Below the pieces are notes generated by a model. The model worked only from the letters and a program-made list of their open reading frames with translations. It was not told where the DNA came from and ran no database searches. DNA of 64,000 bases from Erythrobacter sp. (lineage in GTDB: Bacteria; Pseudomonadota; Alphaproteobacteria; Sphingomonadales; Sphingomonadaceae): positions 2,904,001 through 2,968,000 of the forward strand of contig CP073261.1 in NCBI GenBank assembly GCA_019739335.1. The letters are read 5' to 3'. Numbering within the stretch: the first letter of the stretch is position 1; every line of letters starts with the position of its first letter. Positions 54,263 through 63,342 of the stretch are shown one piece after another. The position numbers were made by a program, and so were the translations under genes.

Positions 54263-55498
54263 ATGACGACGTTCAATTCCGATTTGCTGCGCCTGCTGAA
54301 TGATCGCGGCTATGTCCACCAGATGACGGATGCAGCGGGACTGGACGCCCTCGCCGCGCGACAGACCGTGCCGGGCTACATCGGCTTCGATGCCACCGCG
54401 CCTTCGCTGCACGTGGGATCGCTGGTGCAGATCATGATGCTGCGCCGCCTGCAGCAGACTGGGCACAAGCCGATCGTGCTGATGGGCGGCGGGACCACGC
54501 GCATCGGGGATCCGACCGGGCGCGACGAAAGCCGCCAGATGCTTACCGACGCAGCAATCGCGGAAAACATCGCCGGAATCCGCACCGTGTTCGACAAGCT
54601 GCTCACTTTCGGTGACGGACCAACCGATGCGGTGATGGTCAACAATCACGACTGGCTGGGGCAGCTCGGCTATATCGAGATGCTGCAGAAGGTCGGCACC
54701 CATTTCACCGTCAACCGGATGCTGAGCTTCGACTCGGTGCGGCTGCGGCTGGAACGCGAACAGCCGATGACCTTCCTCGAATTCAACTACATGATCCTGC
54801 AAGGCTACGATTTCCGCCATCTGGCGCTGGAAATGGGCGCTCGACTGCAGATGGGCGGCAGCGACCAGTGGGGCAATATCGTCAACGGAGTTGAACTGGG
54901 CCGCCGGATGGACGGGATCGAGCTGTTCGGCCTGACCACGCCGCTGCTCACCACCGCAGACGGCGCGAAAATGGGCAAGACTGCCGCAGGGGCGGTGTGG
55001 CTCAACGAAGCGCAGCTGCCGTCATACGATTTCTGGCAGTTCTGGCGCAATTCCGACGACCGGGATGTGGGTCGGTTCCTCAAGCTGTTCACCGATCTGC
55101 CGCTGGACGAGATCGCCCGGCTCGAAGCGCTCAAGGGTGCCGAGATCAACGCTGCCAAGATCGTGCTGGCGGACGAGGTGACGAAACTGGTGCGGGGCGA
55201 GGATGCGGCGAGTTCTGCCCGCACCACTGCCGAGCAGACCTTTGCGGGTGGCGGCCTCGGCGACGACTTGCCGGTGCTGATGATTCCGGCTGAGGGCATT
55301 CGCGCAGGAGCAGCGCTGACCGAACTGGGCTTCACCGCCTCAAATGGCGAAGCCAAGCGCAAGATTGCCGAGGGTGCGGTGAAACTGGATGGTGCTGCGG
55401 TGGACGACCCGGCGCTGCTCATCCTCCAGCCGGAAGATGGCCACGAACTGCGCCTCAGCCTTGGGAAAAAGCGCCACGCCATACTACGCGCCAGCTAG
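54263..55498 (+). CDS. tyrS: tyrosyl-tRNA synthetase
   Basis: A 411-residue class I synthetase. The HIGH-type site reads [14 protein letters not shown], the Tyr-binding block QGYDFRHL and [12 protein letters not shown], and the KMSKS-type signature [13 protein letters not shown]-terminal S4 domain ([26 protein letters not shown]) binds tRNA. It is divergent from the DOMON-like gene across 56 bases. Confidence 0.97.
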   Translation: MTTFNSDLLRLLNDRGYVHQMTDAAGLDALAARQTVPGYIGFDATAPSLHVGSLVQIMMLRRLQQTGHKPIVLMGGGTTRIGDPTGRDESRQMLTDAAIAENIAGIRTVFDKLLTFGDGPTDAVMVNNHDWLGQLGYIEMLQKVGTHFTVNRMLSFDSVRLRLEREQPMTFLEFNYMILQGYDFRHLALEMGARLQMGGSDQWGNIVNGVELGRRMDGIELFGLTTPLLTTADGAKMGKTAAGAVWLNEAQLPSYDFWQFWRNSDDRDVGRFLKLFTDLPLDEIARLEALKGAEINAAKIVLADEVTKLVRGEDAASSARTTAEQTFAGGGLGDDLPVLMIPAEGIRAGAALTELGFTASNGEAKRKIAEGAVKLDGAAVDDPALLILQPEDGHELRLSLGKKRHAILRAS

Positions 55499-55579
55499 GC
55501 CCAAAGGTTAACTTTACAAAATCTCCATCTATTGTTGCGAAAGGCCGAGTCCGACCAGTGACAAGGAGATTGGCGAGAC

Positions 55580-55918
55580 ATGGCAGGGGGCGCTCAACTG
55601 TCCGTTACCGATTTGCGGCGGGCATCGCGGCATCCGGTCGATTTTCCCGTAATCGCCGAGCACTTGCTGCACGGTGACGTGCGCCTGCACGTATCGAACA
55701 TTTCCGCGCACGGATTCATGATCGACAAGGCGGAGAACATCAGTCGCGGGGACCGACTGATCATTCGCTTGCCCCGGCTCGGCCGGATCGAGGCCTATTG
55801 CATCTGGCTGGCGGAGGATCGCGCGGGCTTCCAGTTCGAGCGGATCATCCGACTGGACGATTTCCAGGCGATGATTGCAGAGATGCAGCCCAATCCGGCG
55901 TTGCGTCGTCGCGGTTAG
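55580..55918 (+). CDS. PilZ domain protein
   Basis: A 112-residue single-domain protein. The PilZ c-di-GMP motif is present: the arginines of DLRRASRHPVDFPV and the NISAHGFMID (D/NxSxxG) block. The ribosome site AAGGAG lies about ten bases upstream. It probably senses c-di-GMP; its target is unknown. No flagellar or cellulose gene is near. Confidence 0.88.
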   Translation: MAGGAQLSVTDLRRASRHPVDFPVIAEHLLHGDVRLHVSNISAHGFMIDKAENISRGDRLIIRLPRLGRIEAYCIWLAEDRAGFQFERIIRLDDFQAMIAEMQPNPALRRRG

Positions 55919-55980
55919 CCTTTCCGCACAACAACTTTAGCTAACTTGGCAATAGCCCGCCGCGCTGTCATGGCGCGGCG

Positions 55981-57294
55981 GTGAGCATAGCCGAGTCCAT
56001 CCCTACCCATCCGTTTCGCGTCGCCAATTTCCGCGCCTACTGGCTCGCCCGGTTGACGATGACGCTCGCGCAGTACGCCATGCTGCTGATCATCGGCTGG
56101 CAGACCTACAACCTGGCGCGCGACGGCGGAATGACCGTCGGCGAGGCATCGGGCCAACTGGCGCTGATCGGCTTGCTGCAATTCGTGCCGCTGTTCCTGC
56201 TTACGCCGTTCAGTGGACTGGCGGCCGACCGCTTTGATCGTCGCAATCTGGGGCGGCTGATGGTGCTGCTCCAACTGGCCTGCGCGGCGGTGCTCGCGCT
56301 GGTGACATGTCGGGAAGGCATCACCCTGCCGGTGCTTTATGCGGTTGCCGTGGTGCTCGGGATAGCCCGCGCCTTTTCCGGACCGGCCTTCTCCGCTCTG
56401 GCGCCCAATCTGGTGCCGCCCGCAATCCTACCCAATGCCATCGCGCTTAGTTCCATCGCATGGCAGGTGGGGATGATCGTGGGGCCAGCGGTGGGCGGGG
56501 TGCTGTACGAGTTGGTGCCTGCCCTGCCCTATGCCGCATCGGCTGCCCTGTTCGCGGTTTCCATGATTGCGCTGTCCTTCATCGGCCATGTTCCGCGCGG
56601 CAGCCCGCGCAGTACCGATCACCCGGTGCGGCAGATTCGCGACGGTCTGGATTATGTCTGGCGCAACAAGATGGTGCTCGGTTCGATCTCGCTCGATCTG
56701 TTCGCAGTTTTCCTCGCCGGGGCGACGGCGCTGTTCCCGGTCTATGCCCGCGACATTTTGCACGTAGGCGCGAGCGGGCTGAGCCAGCTTGCAATGGCCC
56801 CGGCCATCGGCGCAGCGCTGACGGCGCTGTGGTTTTCGTTCAGCCCGCTGAAGCATAATGTCGGCCCCAAGATGCTATGGTCGGTGGCGATTTTCGGCGC
56901 GGCGACGGTCGTGTTCGGCTTCTCTGAATCGATGCCGCTGAGCCTCGCCATGCTGTTCATCATCGGCGCGGCGGACATGTTCAGCGTCTATATCCGCCAG
57001 TCGCTTATCCAGCTGCACACGCCGGACGACAAGCGCGGCCGCGTTTCCGCCGTATCGCAGATGACCATCAGCGCCAGCAACGAATTCGGCGATTTTTTCT
57101 CCGGCGGGCTCGCTTTCCTGTTCGGCCCGGTCTTTGCCGTAGTTGCGGGGGGCGCAGGTGCCATCGCCACTGTGGCGATCTGGGCGAAAATCTTTCCCGT
57201 GCTGCGCACCACAAGGACCTTCGATCCGCCCGAAGACCTGCTAGAAGACTCGCCGACACCTCAGGAACATGAACCTGCCAAGCAAGGGATCTGA
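55981..57294 (+). CDS. MFS transporter (EntS-like)
   Basis: A 437-residue 12-helix exporter, with a GTG start at 55981. The N-terminus ([20 protein letters not shown]) and loops [17 protein letters not shown] match the EntS/TIGR00900-like family of efflux transporters. Substrate unknown. It ends four bases before cysK, so both are likely in one transcript. Confidence 0.88.
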   Translation: MSIAESIPTHPFRVANFRAYWLARLTMTLAQYAMLLIIGWQTYNLARDGGMTVGEASGQLALIGLLQFVPLFLLTPFSGLAADRFDRRNLGRLMVLLQLACAAVLALVTCREGITLPVLYAVAVVLGIARAFSGPAFSALAPNLVPPAILPNAIALSSIAWQVGMIVGPAVGGVLYELVPALPYAASAALFAVSMIALSFIGHVPRGSPRSTDHPVRQIRDGLDYVWRNKMVLGSISLDLFAVFLAGATALFPVYARDILHVGASGLSQLAMAPAIGAALTALWFSFSPLKHNVGPKMLWSVAIFGAATVVFGFSESMPLSLAMLFIIGAADMFSVYIRQSLIQLHTPDDKRGRVSAVSQMTISASNEFGDFFSGGLAFLFGPVFAVVAGGAGAIATVAIWAKIFPVLRTTRTFDPPEDLLEDSPTPQEHEPAKQGI

Positions 57295-57298
57295 CGCC

Positions 57299-58219
57299 AT
57301 GAAATTCGACAATGTCCTGCAATCGATCGGCAACACGCCCCACATCCGCCTCTCGCGGCTGTTCCCCGATCACGAAGTCTGGGTGAAGAGCGAGCGGGCC
57401 AATCCCGGCGGCTCGATCAAGGATCGTATCGCGCTGGCCATGGTCGAAGCGGCGGAAGCATCGGGCGCGTTGCAGCCGGGGGGCACCATCGTGGAGCCGA
57501 CCAGCGGCAACACCGGAATCGGGCTGGCGATGGTGGCTGCTGTGAAGGGCTACAAACTCGTCCTCGTCATGCCTGAAAGCATGAGCCTCGAACGCCGCCG
57601 CCTGATGCTTGCCTATGGCGCCAGCTTCGCACTGACACCGAAGGAAAAGGGCATGAAGGGTGCGCTCGAACGGGCGGCGGAACTGACCGCGGAGATCGAC
57701 GGCGCGTGGATGCCGCAGCAGTTCGAGAACGCCGCCAACCCCGCAGTCCACGCACGCACCACCGCGCAGGAAATCCTTACCGACTTCGGCGACTCCCCCA
57801 TCGATGTGATGATCACCGGCGTCGGGACCGGCGGGCACCTCACCGGTTGCGCGGAGGAACTCAAGAAGGTCTGGCCGGGCATGAAGGCCTATGCGGTAGA
57901 GCCGGAACTGTCGCCGGTGATTTCCGGCGGCCAGCCCGGCCCGCACCCGATCCAGGGCATCGGCGCGGGGTTCATCCCGGGCAATCTGCACACCCAGTCG
58001 ATCGACGGCGCGATCAAGGTCGGTGCCGACGCCGCGAAAGAGATGGCCCGCCGCTCCGCCACCGAGGAAGGACTGCTGGTCGGCATTTCCAGCGGCGCGA
58101 CGCTGGCGGCGATTGCCGCCAAGCTGGGCGACCTGCCTGCCGGAACGCGGGTGATGGGGTTCAATTACGATACCGGCGAGCGCTATCTGTCGGTCCCGGA
58201 CTTCCTGCCGGCCGAATAG
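57299..58219 (+). CDS. cysK: cysteine synthase A
   Basis: A 306-residue PLP enzyme making cysteine from O-acetylserine and sulfide. I chose the ATG at 57299 with AAGGGA upstream; the in-frame ATG at 57269 lies in the MFS gene. The PLP Lys is in [14 protein letters not shown], the substrate loop is [14 protein letters not shown], and the phosphate-binding GTGGHLTG is present. The C-terminal DTGERYLS is canonical. Confidence 0.96.
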   Translation: MKFDNVLQSIGNTPHIRLSRLFPDHEVWVKSERANPGGSIKDRIALAMVEAAEASGALQPGGTIVEPTSGNTGIGLAMVAAVKGYKLVLVMPESMSLERRRLMLAYGASFALTPKEKGMKGALERAAELTAEIDGAWMPQQFENAANPAVHARTTAQEILTDFGDSPIDVMITGVGTGGHLTGCAEELKKVWPGMKAYAVEPELSPVISGGQPGPHPIQGIGAGFIPGNLHTQSIDGAIKVGADAAKEMARRSATEEGLLVGISSGATLAAIAAKLGDLPAGTRVMGFNYDTGERYLSVPDFLPAE

Positions 58220-58229
58220 GCCGAGCGCG

Positions 58230-59366
58230 GTGCAATTCGGGCGCAGGCAATTCGTAGCCGGAGGAGCGGCGGGTTTTCTCGCTGCCTGCGCTCCGGTGGG
58301 CACGCTGCGCAGTGCGGGCGCGCTTGTCGGCCCTACTCTGCCCCCATTGAACTTCGATCCCGCGCGGCTGATGCGCGTCACCGTGTGCCTTCGCCCGTTC
58401 CGCGCCGCCGGGCCGCGCTTGGAAGCCGAGCGGGTAGGCGAGATGCTGGTGGTGCACAATTACGGCCACGGCGGGTCTGGCTGGTCGCTGAGCTGGGGCT
58501 GTGCCGAGGAAGCCGCCGCGCTGGCATTGGCGGGTGAAGCACGGAGCGTGGCTGTGATCGGCGCGGGCGTGATCGGCATGACCACCGCATTGCGCCTCGG
58601 CGAAATGGGCGCGCAGGTGACGCTTTACGCTGCCGAGTTCACCCCGGACACCCGCTCCGCCCGTGCTACAGGGGTTTGGTCCCCCTCGAGTCGGATCGGG
58701 CTTTCCGACGCGATGGATGCGAGTGCAAATGCCCGCTGGGAAGCTTGGGCGCGGCGATCATGGGTGGTGCATCAGCAGATGCTGGGGCTCTCCGGTGATC
58801 CAGTCGAATTCCTCACCCAATACAATCTCTCCGGTGGGGAGGAGCCGGATGTCGATGCGACGCGGCCTTTTGCCCGCCTCGGCGCGCGGTTGCGCGATCT
58901 CACCCCCCGCTGGCCCGAACTTGCGGAAGCAACCAATCCCTTCCCCCGGCATACGGTGGTGGCAGGGCAACAGATGGTATTCAACGTGGCGGAATACTCC
59001 GGCTGGCTGACCCGGATGCTGCTGCTGCGCGGCGGGCGGATGGTGCGCCGCAACTTTCCCGATCGCGCCGCCGTGCTGGCGCTGGAGGAACCGGTGGTGG
59101 TCAACTGCACCGGCTATGGCGCGCGCGAACTGTGGGGCGATACCAGCGTGGTGCCAGTGCGGGGGCAGATCAGCTGGCTGATGCCGCAACCAGAGGCGCG
59201 CTATGCCCTCTATTTCGACGCGGTGCAGGCAATCTCGCGGCGCGACGGGCTGGTGGTGCAATATCTCGGCCCCAACGACGACTGGGGCTATGGCGAGGCG
59301 GACGAGACGCCCGATCCGGCAGAGACAGCGCGGGCGCTGAGCCGGATGCGGAGTGTGTTTGCATGA
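58230..59366 (+). CDS. D-amino-acid oxidase-family flavoprotein, permuted, Tat lipoprotein
   Basis: A 378-residue protein, with a GTG start at 58230. The signal GRRQFVAGGAAGFLAAC has twin Arg and a lipobox Cys20. Then, unusually, the DAAO C-terminal segment comes first (VCLRPFRAAGPRLEAE and VVHNYGHGGSGWSLSWGCA), followed by the FAD motif VAVIGAGVIGMTTALRLGEM, the middle block ARATGVWSPSS and the near-end DAAO block VVNCTGYGARELWGD. The chain ends without a second NYGHGG block. This order is a circular permutation of the pig-type enzyme. Substrate is inferred as D-amino or related acids. Confidence 0.85.
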   Translation: MQFGRRQFVAGGAAGFLAACAPVGTLRSAGALVGPTLPPLNFDPARLMRVTVCLRPFRAAGPRLEAERVGEMLVVHNYGHGGSGWSLSWGCAEEAAALALAGEARSVAVIGAGVIGMTTALRLGEMGAQVTLYAAEFTPDTRSARATGVWSPSSRIGLSDAMDASANARWEAWARRSWVVHQQMLGLSGDPVEFLTQYNLSGGEEPDVDATRPFARLGARLRDLTPRWPELAEATNPFPRHTVVAGQQMVFNVAEYSGWLTRMLLLRGGRMVRRNFPDRAAVLALEEPVVVNCTGYGARELWGDTSVVPVRGQISWLMPQPEARYALYFDAVQAISRRDGLVVQYLGPNDDWGYGEADETPDPAETARALSRMRSVFA

Positions 59367-60067
59367 GCGGGTTCGAGCAAATTGCCTATGCCGACGATGA
59401 CACGGCGCTGACCGGCCTGCTCGCCCGCCCCTCTGGAACCCCACGCGCGGCGGTGCTTGTGTTCCCGACGATCATGAACCCCACGCCTGCGGTTGAGGTC
59501 AAGGCAAAAGCACTGGCGGAAGCAGGTTATCTCGCATTGGTGGCCGACTTCTACGGCAAGACCCCCGCAAGTTTCGATGAAGCGCGCATGTTCGCGAGCG
59601 AGATCCGCGAACCGGTCGAAATTTATCGCCAGCGCCTGCGCGCTGCTCTCCGGGCGCTGGCAACACTGGACGCAGCACAGGGCCTACCAATCTTCATCAT
59701 CGGCTACTGCATGGGCGGGCAGGCGGCGTTGGAACTGGCGCGCGAGGGTGCGCCTGTCGCGGCGGTGGTGAGTTTCCATGGCCTGCTCGACACCCAGATG
59801 CCCGCCGAACCGGGCGCCATCACCGCCCGCGTCCTCGTCTGCCATGGCGATGCCGATCCGATGGTCCCGCGCCCGCAGGTGCTGAAGTTCTGGGAGGAGA
59901 TGGACCGCGCCGGAGCCTACTGGCACTTCCATTCCTACGCTGGCGTGCGCCACGGCTTCACCAACCCCGCGCCGACCGCGAACCCGGCCACTGCCTATGA
60001 TGCCAGCGCGGACCGGCAAAGCTGGGCAGCAATGCACGCGCTGTTCGACGAGATACTCGAAAGCTAA
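59363..60067 (+). CDS. dienelactone hydrolase family protein
   Basis: A 234-residue alpha/beta hydrolase. The nucleophile Cys is in IGYCMGGQAALELA, with Asp in CHGDADPMVPRP and His in GVRHGFTNPAP completing the triad. The start ATG overlaps the oxidase stop (ATGA). It may act on a product of the upstream oxidase, but family substrates vary. The stop interlocks with the acyl-CoA dehydrogenase gene (CTAA). Confidence 0.92.
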   Translation: MSGFEQIAYADDDTALTGLLARPSGTPRAAVLVFPTIMNPTPAVEVKAKALAEAGYLALVADFYGKTPASFDEARMFASEIREPVEIYRQRLRAALRALATLDAAQGLPIFIIGYCMGGQAALELAREGAPVAAVVSFHGLLDTQMPAEPGAITARVLVCHGDADPMVPRPQVLKFWEEMDRAGAYWHFHSYAGVRHGFTNPAPTANPATAYDASADRQSWAAMHALFDEILES

Positions 60068-61821
60068 CCGCCCCGCACGAACGCCTCTTCCGGCATCGCC
60101 ATCAGGTTGCCCGCCCCTGCCGCAATCCGCCGCCGCAAGGTTGCCGTCAGCGGCAGCGCCGACTCAGCATAGTGCCGCGCGGTAATGACTTTCGCGCGGG
60201 TAAAATCGCCCTCCCGCCCTGCGCAAATTGTCGCCATCCGCGCCCACATCCAGCCAACCGACAGCACGCCGATCATCTGCATGAAAGCATAGGCCCCCGC
60301 GCCCAGATGGTCCGGATCGCTTGCAGCACCTTGCAGGAGCGACTGCGCCGCTGCTTGCGTATCGGCCAGCGCAATTTCCATCGGTGCCTTGATCCACGCC
60401 GGAGCATCGGCAAGGTCTGCCGCGATCATGGCGGCGAAGCGCATGGCCACCTTGCCGCCATCCTTGGCCAGCTTGCGCCCGGCAAGGTCCATCGCCTGCA
60501 CCCCGTTCGCGCCTTCGTAGATCATCCCGATGCGGGCATCGCGGACGATCTGTTCCATGCCCCATTCCTTGACATAGCCGTGACCGCCAAACAGCTGCTG
60601 CATGTCCACCGTGGTCTCGAAGCCGCGATCGGTGCCATAGGCCTTGAGCACGGGCGTTAGGAACGAAACCAGCGCAACGGCTTCTGCCCGCTCCTCCGCA
60701 GTTTCTGCGCCGTGCGACCGATCGATCTGCATGGCAGTCCACAGCACCAGCGCTCGAAACCCTTCGGCAAAGGCGCGGGCATCCATTAGCAGGCGGCGCA
60801 CGTCGGGGTGGACGAGCAGCGAGTCGGCGGGAGCGGCAGGGTCCTTTCGCGGCCCCATTGCGCGGCCCTGCAACCGGTCCGTCGCGTAGGCGGCGGCGCG
60901 TTGATAGGCATGTTCGGCATGGGCCAGCCCCTGCACGCCCACTCCCAGCCGCGCGGCGTTCATCATGATGAACATCGCCGCCAGCCCCGCATTTTCCTCG
61001 CCCAGCAGCCAGCCAGTGGCATTGTCGAAGGTCATCACGCAGGTGGCCGAGCCGTTGAGCCCCATCTTGTGCTCGATCGATGCGCAGCCGAGCGTGTTGC
61101 GCTCGCCATCCGGCAGCACTTTTGGCACAAGGAATAGCGAGATACCGCGCGATCCTGCGGGCGCATCGGGCACGCGGGCGAGCACCAGGTGGACGATGTT
61201 TTCGGTCAGATCGTGTTCGCCGCCGGAAATGAAGATCTTCTCGCCCGATAGCGCATAGGTGCCGTTGCCCTGTGGCACGGCCTTGGTGCGCATCAGCCCG
61301 AGATCGGTTCCGGCGTGAGCCTCGGTCAGCGCCATCGTCGCCAGCCATTCGCCGGAGACCATCTTGGGCAGGTAGGCGTCCTTGAGATGATCGGACCCGG
61401 CCGACATCACCGTGGAGGTCGCGCCGGGGAGGACGCCGGGATACATCATGAAAGCGGGGCAGGCGGAATTCATGTATTCCTCCAGCACCGTTCCCAGCAC
61501 GTGCGGCATCCCCTGCCCGCCGTACTGTTCCGGCAGGGTCAGCGTATGCCACCCGGCTTCGCACAACTGCGCATAGGCTTCGCGGAACCCTGCGGGCGTC
61601 GTTACCGAGCCATCCGGATGGCGCGTGCATCCTTGCGCGTCTGACACCGGATTGAGCGGGGCGAGGACATCGGCGCAGAAGGTGCCCATGCCATCGACGA
61701 GCGCCTCCAGCGTTTCGGCATCGAGCGCGTCATAGCCGGGGAGCGCGGTCTCCTCCGGCACCCGCAACACTTCGGTCAGAACGAACATCGTATCGCGCAA
61801 GGGCGCGTTCCAGCCAGTCAT
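60064..61821 (-). CDS. acyl-CoA dehydrogenase
   Basis: A 585-residue FAD enzyme of the large bacterial form with an extra C-terminal domain (AcylCoA_dh_C-like). It shows MALTEAHAGTDLGLMRTKA, ALSGEKIFISGGEHDL, IEHKMGLNGSATCVMTF, the middle block RLGVGVQGLAHAEHAYQ and the active-site region QQLFGGHGYVKEWGMEQIVRD (key part GGHGYVKEWGMEQ). It takes fatty-acyl-CoA through the first oxidation step; chain length unknown. The ATG is coupled to hisI by a one-base overlap (TGATG). Confidence 0.95.
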   Translation of the reverse strand: MTGWNAPLRDTMFVLTEVLRVPEETALPGYDALDAETLEALVDGMGTFCADVLAPLNPVSDAQGCTRHPDGSVTTPAGFREAYAQLCEAGWHTLTLPEQYGGQGMPHVLGTVLEEYMNSACPAFMMYPGVLPGATSTVMSAGSDHLKDAYLPKMVSGEWLATMALTEAHAGTDLGLMRTKAVPQGNGTYALSGEKIFISGGEHDLTENIVHLVLARVPDAPAGSRGISLFLVPKVLPDGERNTLGCASIEHKMGLNGSATCVMTFDNATGWLLGEENAGLAAMFIMMNAARLGVGVQGLAHAEHAYQRAAAYATDRLQGRAMGPRKDPAAPADSLLVHPDVRRLLMDARAFAEGFRALVLWTAMQIDRSHGAETAEERAEAVALVSFLTPVLKAYGTDRGFETTVDMQQLFGGHGYVKEWGMEQIVRDARIGMIYEGANGVQAMDLAGRKLAKDGGKVAMRFAAMIAADLADAPAWIKAPMEIALADTQAAAQSLLQGAASDPDHLGAGAYAFMQMIGVLSVGWMWARMATICAGREGDFTRAKVITARHYAESALPLTATLRRRIAAGAGNLMAMPEEAFVRGG

Positions 61822-62204
61822 CAATTGTCTCCCGTCGGGGCCAGCCCGTCACCATCGACCCGCCTGTAGAAGCACGATCGCGCTCCGGTGTGGCACGCAG
61901 GCCCAGCGGGGCGAACCTTCAGCACCACGGCATCCTGGTCGCAATCGACCAGCATCGCTTCCACCCGCAGCACATGGCCCGATGTCTCGCCCTTCTTCCA
62001 CAGCCGCCCACGGCTGCGCGAATGGAAATGCGCCTCCCCGCTCTCGCGAGTCGCGGCCAGAGCCTCGGCATCCATAAAGGCGACCATCAGCACTTCGCCG
62101 CTTTCAGCGTGCTGGACGACCGCGCTGAGTAAGCCGGCTGCATCGAATTTGGGGAGGAAGGCTGAGCCCTGCTCCCTGTCCGTATCGTGGAGAGAAGTGG
62201 AAAT
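61821..62204 (-). CDS. hisI: phosphoribosyl-AMP cyclohydrolase, start codon unclear
   Basis: The gene encodes HisI, the third step of histidine synthesis. The last 90 residues from the GTG at 62093 show [20 protein letters not shown], the metal site [13 protein letters not shown] and the zinc-binding CHTGARSCF. Homology clearly extends upstream in frame ([21 protein letters not shown]), yet there is no ATG, GTG or TTG in frame before the TGA near 62270. The best candidate is an ATT at 62204 (127 residues, AAGG upstream). Either that rare start, a lost start, or a sequence error is involved. Confidence 0.75.
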   Translation of the reverse strand: MSTSLHDTDREQGSAFLPKFDAAGLLSAVVQHAESGEVLMVAFMDAEALAATRESGEAHFHSRSRGRLWKKGETSGHVLRVEAMLVDCDQDAVVLKVRPAGPACHTGARSCFYRRVDGDGLAPTGDN

Positions 62205-62412
62205 CGGCTTCGCCTTTTCGAATGGGTTAGTCGGTTGCTCTTTGTATACCAGAATGTTGCACGATAATCACAATCGCGAGGCAAATTCTATCACACGTTA
62301 GAAAGCGGTTTCACCATCAACCTTTCAGTGGAATGAACGGGTTCCGGCCTGACGAGCCGGCTTTCATTTCGTAGTCACGCAATGTGCCAAGGAATGGGGG
62401 GAAAAGGGCAGA

Positions 62413-62532
62413 GTTCGCCTCGGCCCGATTCATGAGGGTTTGGAACTGCCGCGCTCACTGGGGGGTGGCGCGAGGTTCCAGAGTAATCGTCACGCGAACG
62501 CCCGGAGGGAAACCTCCGGGCGTTTTGCTTTT
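62413..62532 (+). ncRNA. putative structured small RNA
   Basis: In a 337-base gene-free gap (62205-62541) between divergent-looking minus genes, a long hairpin forms: GTTCGC/GCGAAC (62413-62418 with 62494-62499), CGATT/AATCG (62426-62430 with 62485-62489), TTTGGAAC/GTTCCAGA (62439-62446 with 62475-62482) and CGCGC/GCGCG (62450-62454 with 62468-62472). A rho-independent terminator on the plus strand follows. No plus-strand gene precedes it, so an independent short transcript is likely. The 5' end is not determined. Confidence 0.5.
62499..62532 (+). terminator. rho-independent terminator
   Basis: CGCCCGGAGG (62499-62508) pairs with CCTCCGGGCG (62513-62522) over loop GAAA, followed by TTTTGCTTTT (62523-62532). 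Polarity is plus. Confidence 0.85.
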
Positions 62533-62541
62533 GGAACCAGA

Positions 62542-63297
62542 TCATAAGGCCTCGTCCAGCACGCGGGAAAAGCAGGCGATCCTGACCTTCGCCGCGCCCG
62601 CCTTTGTAAGCGCCGCCACGCAAGCACCACTTGTAGCGCCGCTGGTGAGGACGTCGTCCACCAGCAAAACGTTGGCACCCTTGAGCTGCGCGACTCGGCG
62701 CGGATGCACGGCAATTGCTCCTTTGAGCGCCTTGGCCCGCTGCATTCGCCCAAGCCCGCCTAGCGTGGGCGTGGCTCTGGTGCGGACCAGCCCATCGACC
62801 AGCACCTGCGACCCGGTGAGCTTCGCCACTTCACCCGCGAGCAATGCCGACTGGTTGAACCCACGCCGCCACAGCCGCCAGCGGTGCAAGGGAACCGGTA
62901 TCGCCAGCCATTCGCCTTCGAGCACCGGCACCCGCGCCGCGATCAGCCGCGCCAGCATCGGCGCGAGGGCGATCCGGCGGCCGTGCTTGTAATTGAGGAC
63001 CAGTTGCCGCGCGGTGTCGTTGTACAGCGTGCCCGCCGCGATCCCGTCATGTTTGGGCGGACTTTCCATGCACGGGCCGCAGGTCATGCCATCCAGCTCG
63101 CTGCCATCGGGAAACGGGCGCTGGCACATGGCGCAGCACGGTTCCCCCGGAATCGCCAGTTTGGCCCAGCAATCGACACACAGCCCCTTCTGCGCCGCCA
63201 GTCCTTCTCCGCACAGCGGGCAGCGCGGGGGATAGACAAGGTCCACCAGCGGGGCGAAGGTCTCGGCAAGCAGACGGTTGGCGGGCGAGCTAGTCAT
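62542..63297 (-). CDS. comF: ComF family phosphoribosyltransferase-like protein
   Basis: A 251-residue protein with an N-terminal zinc ribbon (CPLCGEG, CVDCW, CAMCQ, CGPC) and a PRTase domain: AIPVPLHRWRLWRRGFNQSA, and the PRPP loop NVLLVDDVLTSGATSGACV. ComF is linked to DNA uptake and possibly purine salvage. The start is ATG 63297. It is divergent from the methyltransferase gene across 45 bases. Confidence 0.92.
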   Translation of the reverse strand: MTSSPANRLLAETFAPLVDLVYPPRCPLCGEGLAAQKGLCVDCWAKLAIPGEPCCAMCQRPFPDGSELDGMTCGPCMESPPKHDGIAAGTLYNDTARQLVLNYKHGRRIALAPMLARLIAARVPVLEGEWLAIPVPLHRWRLWRRGFNQSALLAGEVAKLTGSQVLVDGLVRTRATPTLGGLGRMQRAKALKGAIAVHPRRVAQLKGANVLLVDDVLTSGATSGACVAALTKAGAAKVRIACFSRVLDEAL

Positions 63298-63342
63298 TGG
63301 GCGGGGCTATGCTGGCGCGGTTGGCGGCGCTAGGCAAGCGCG

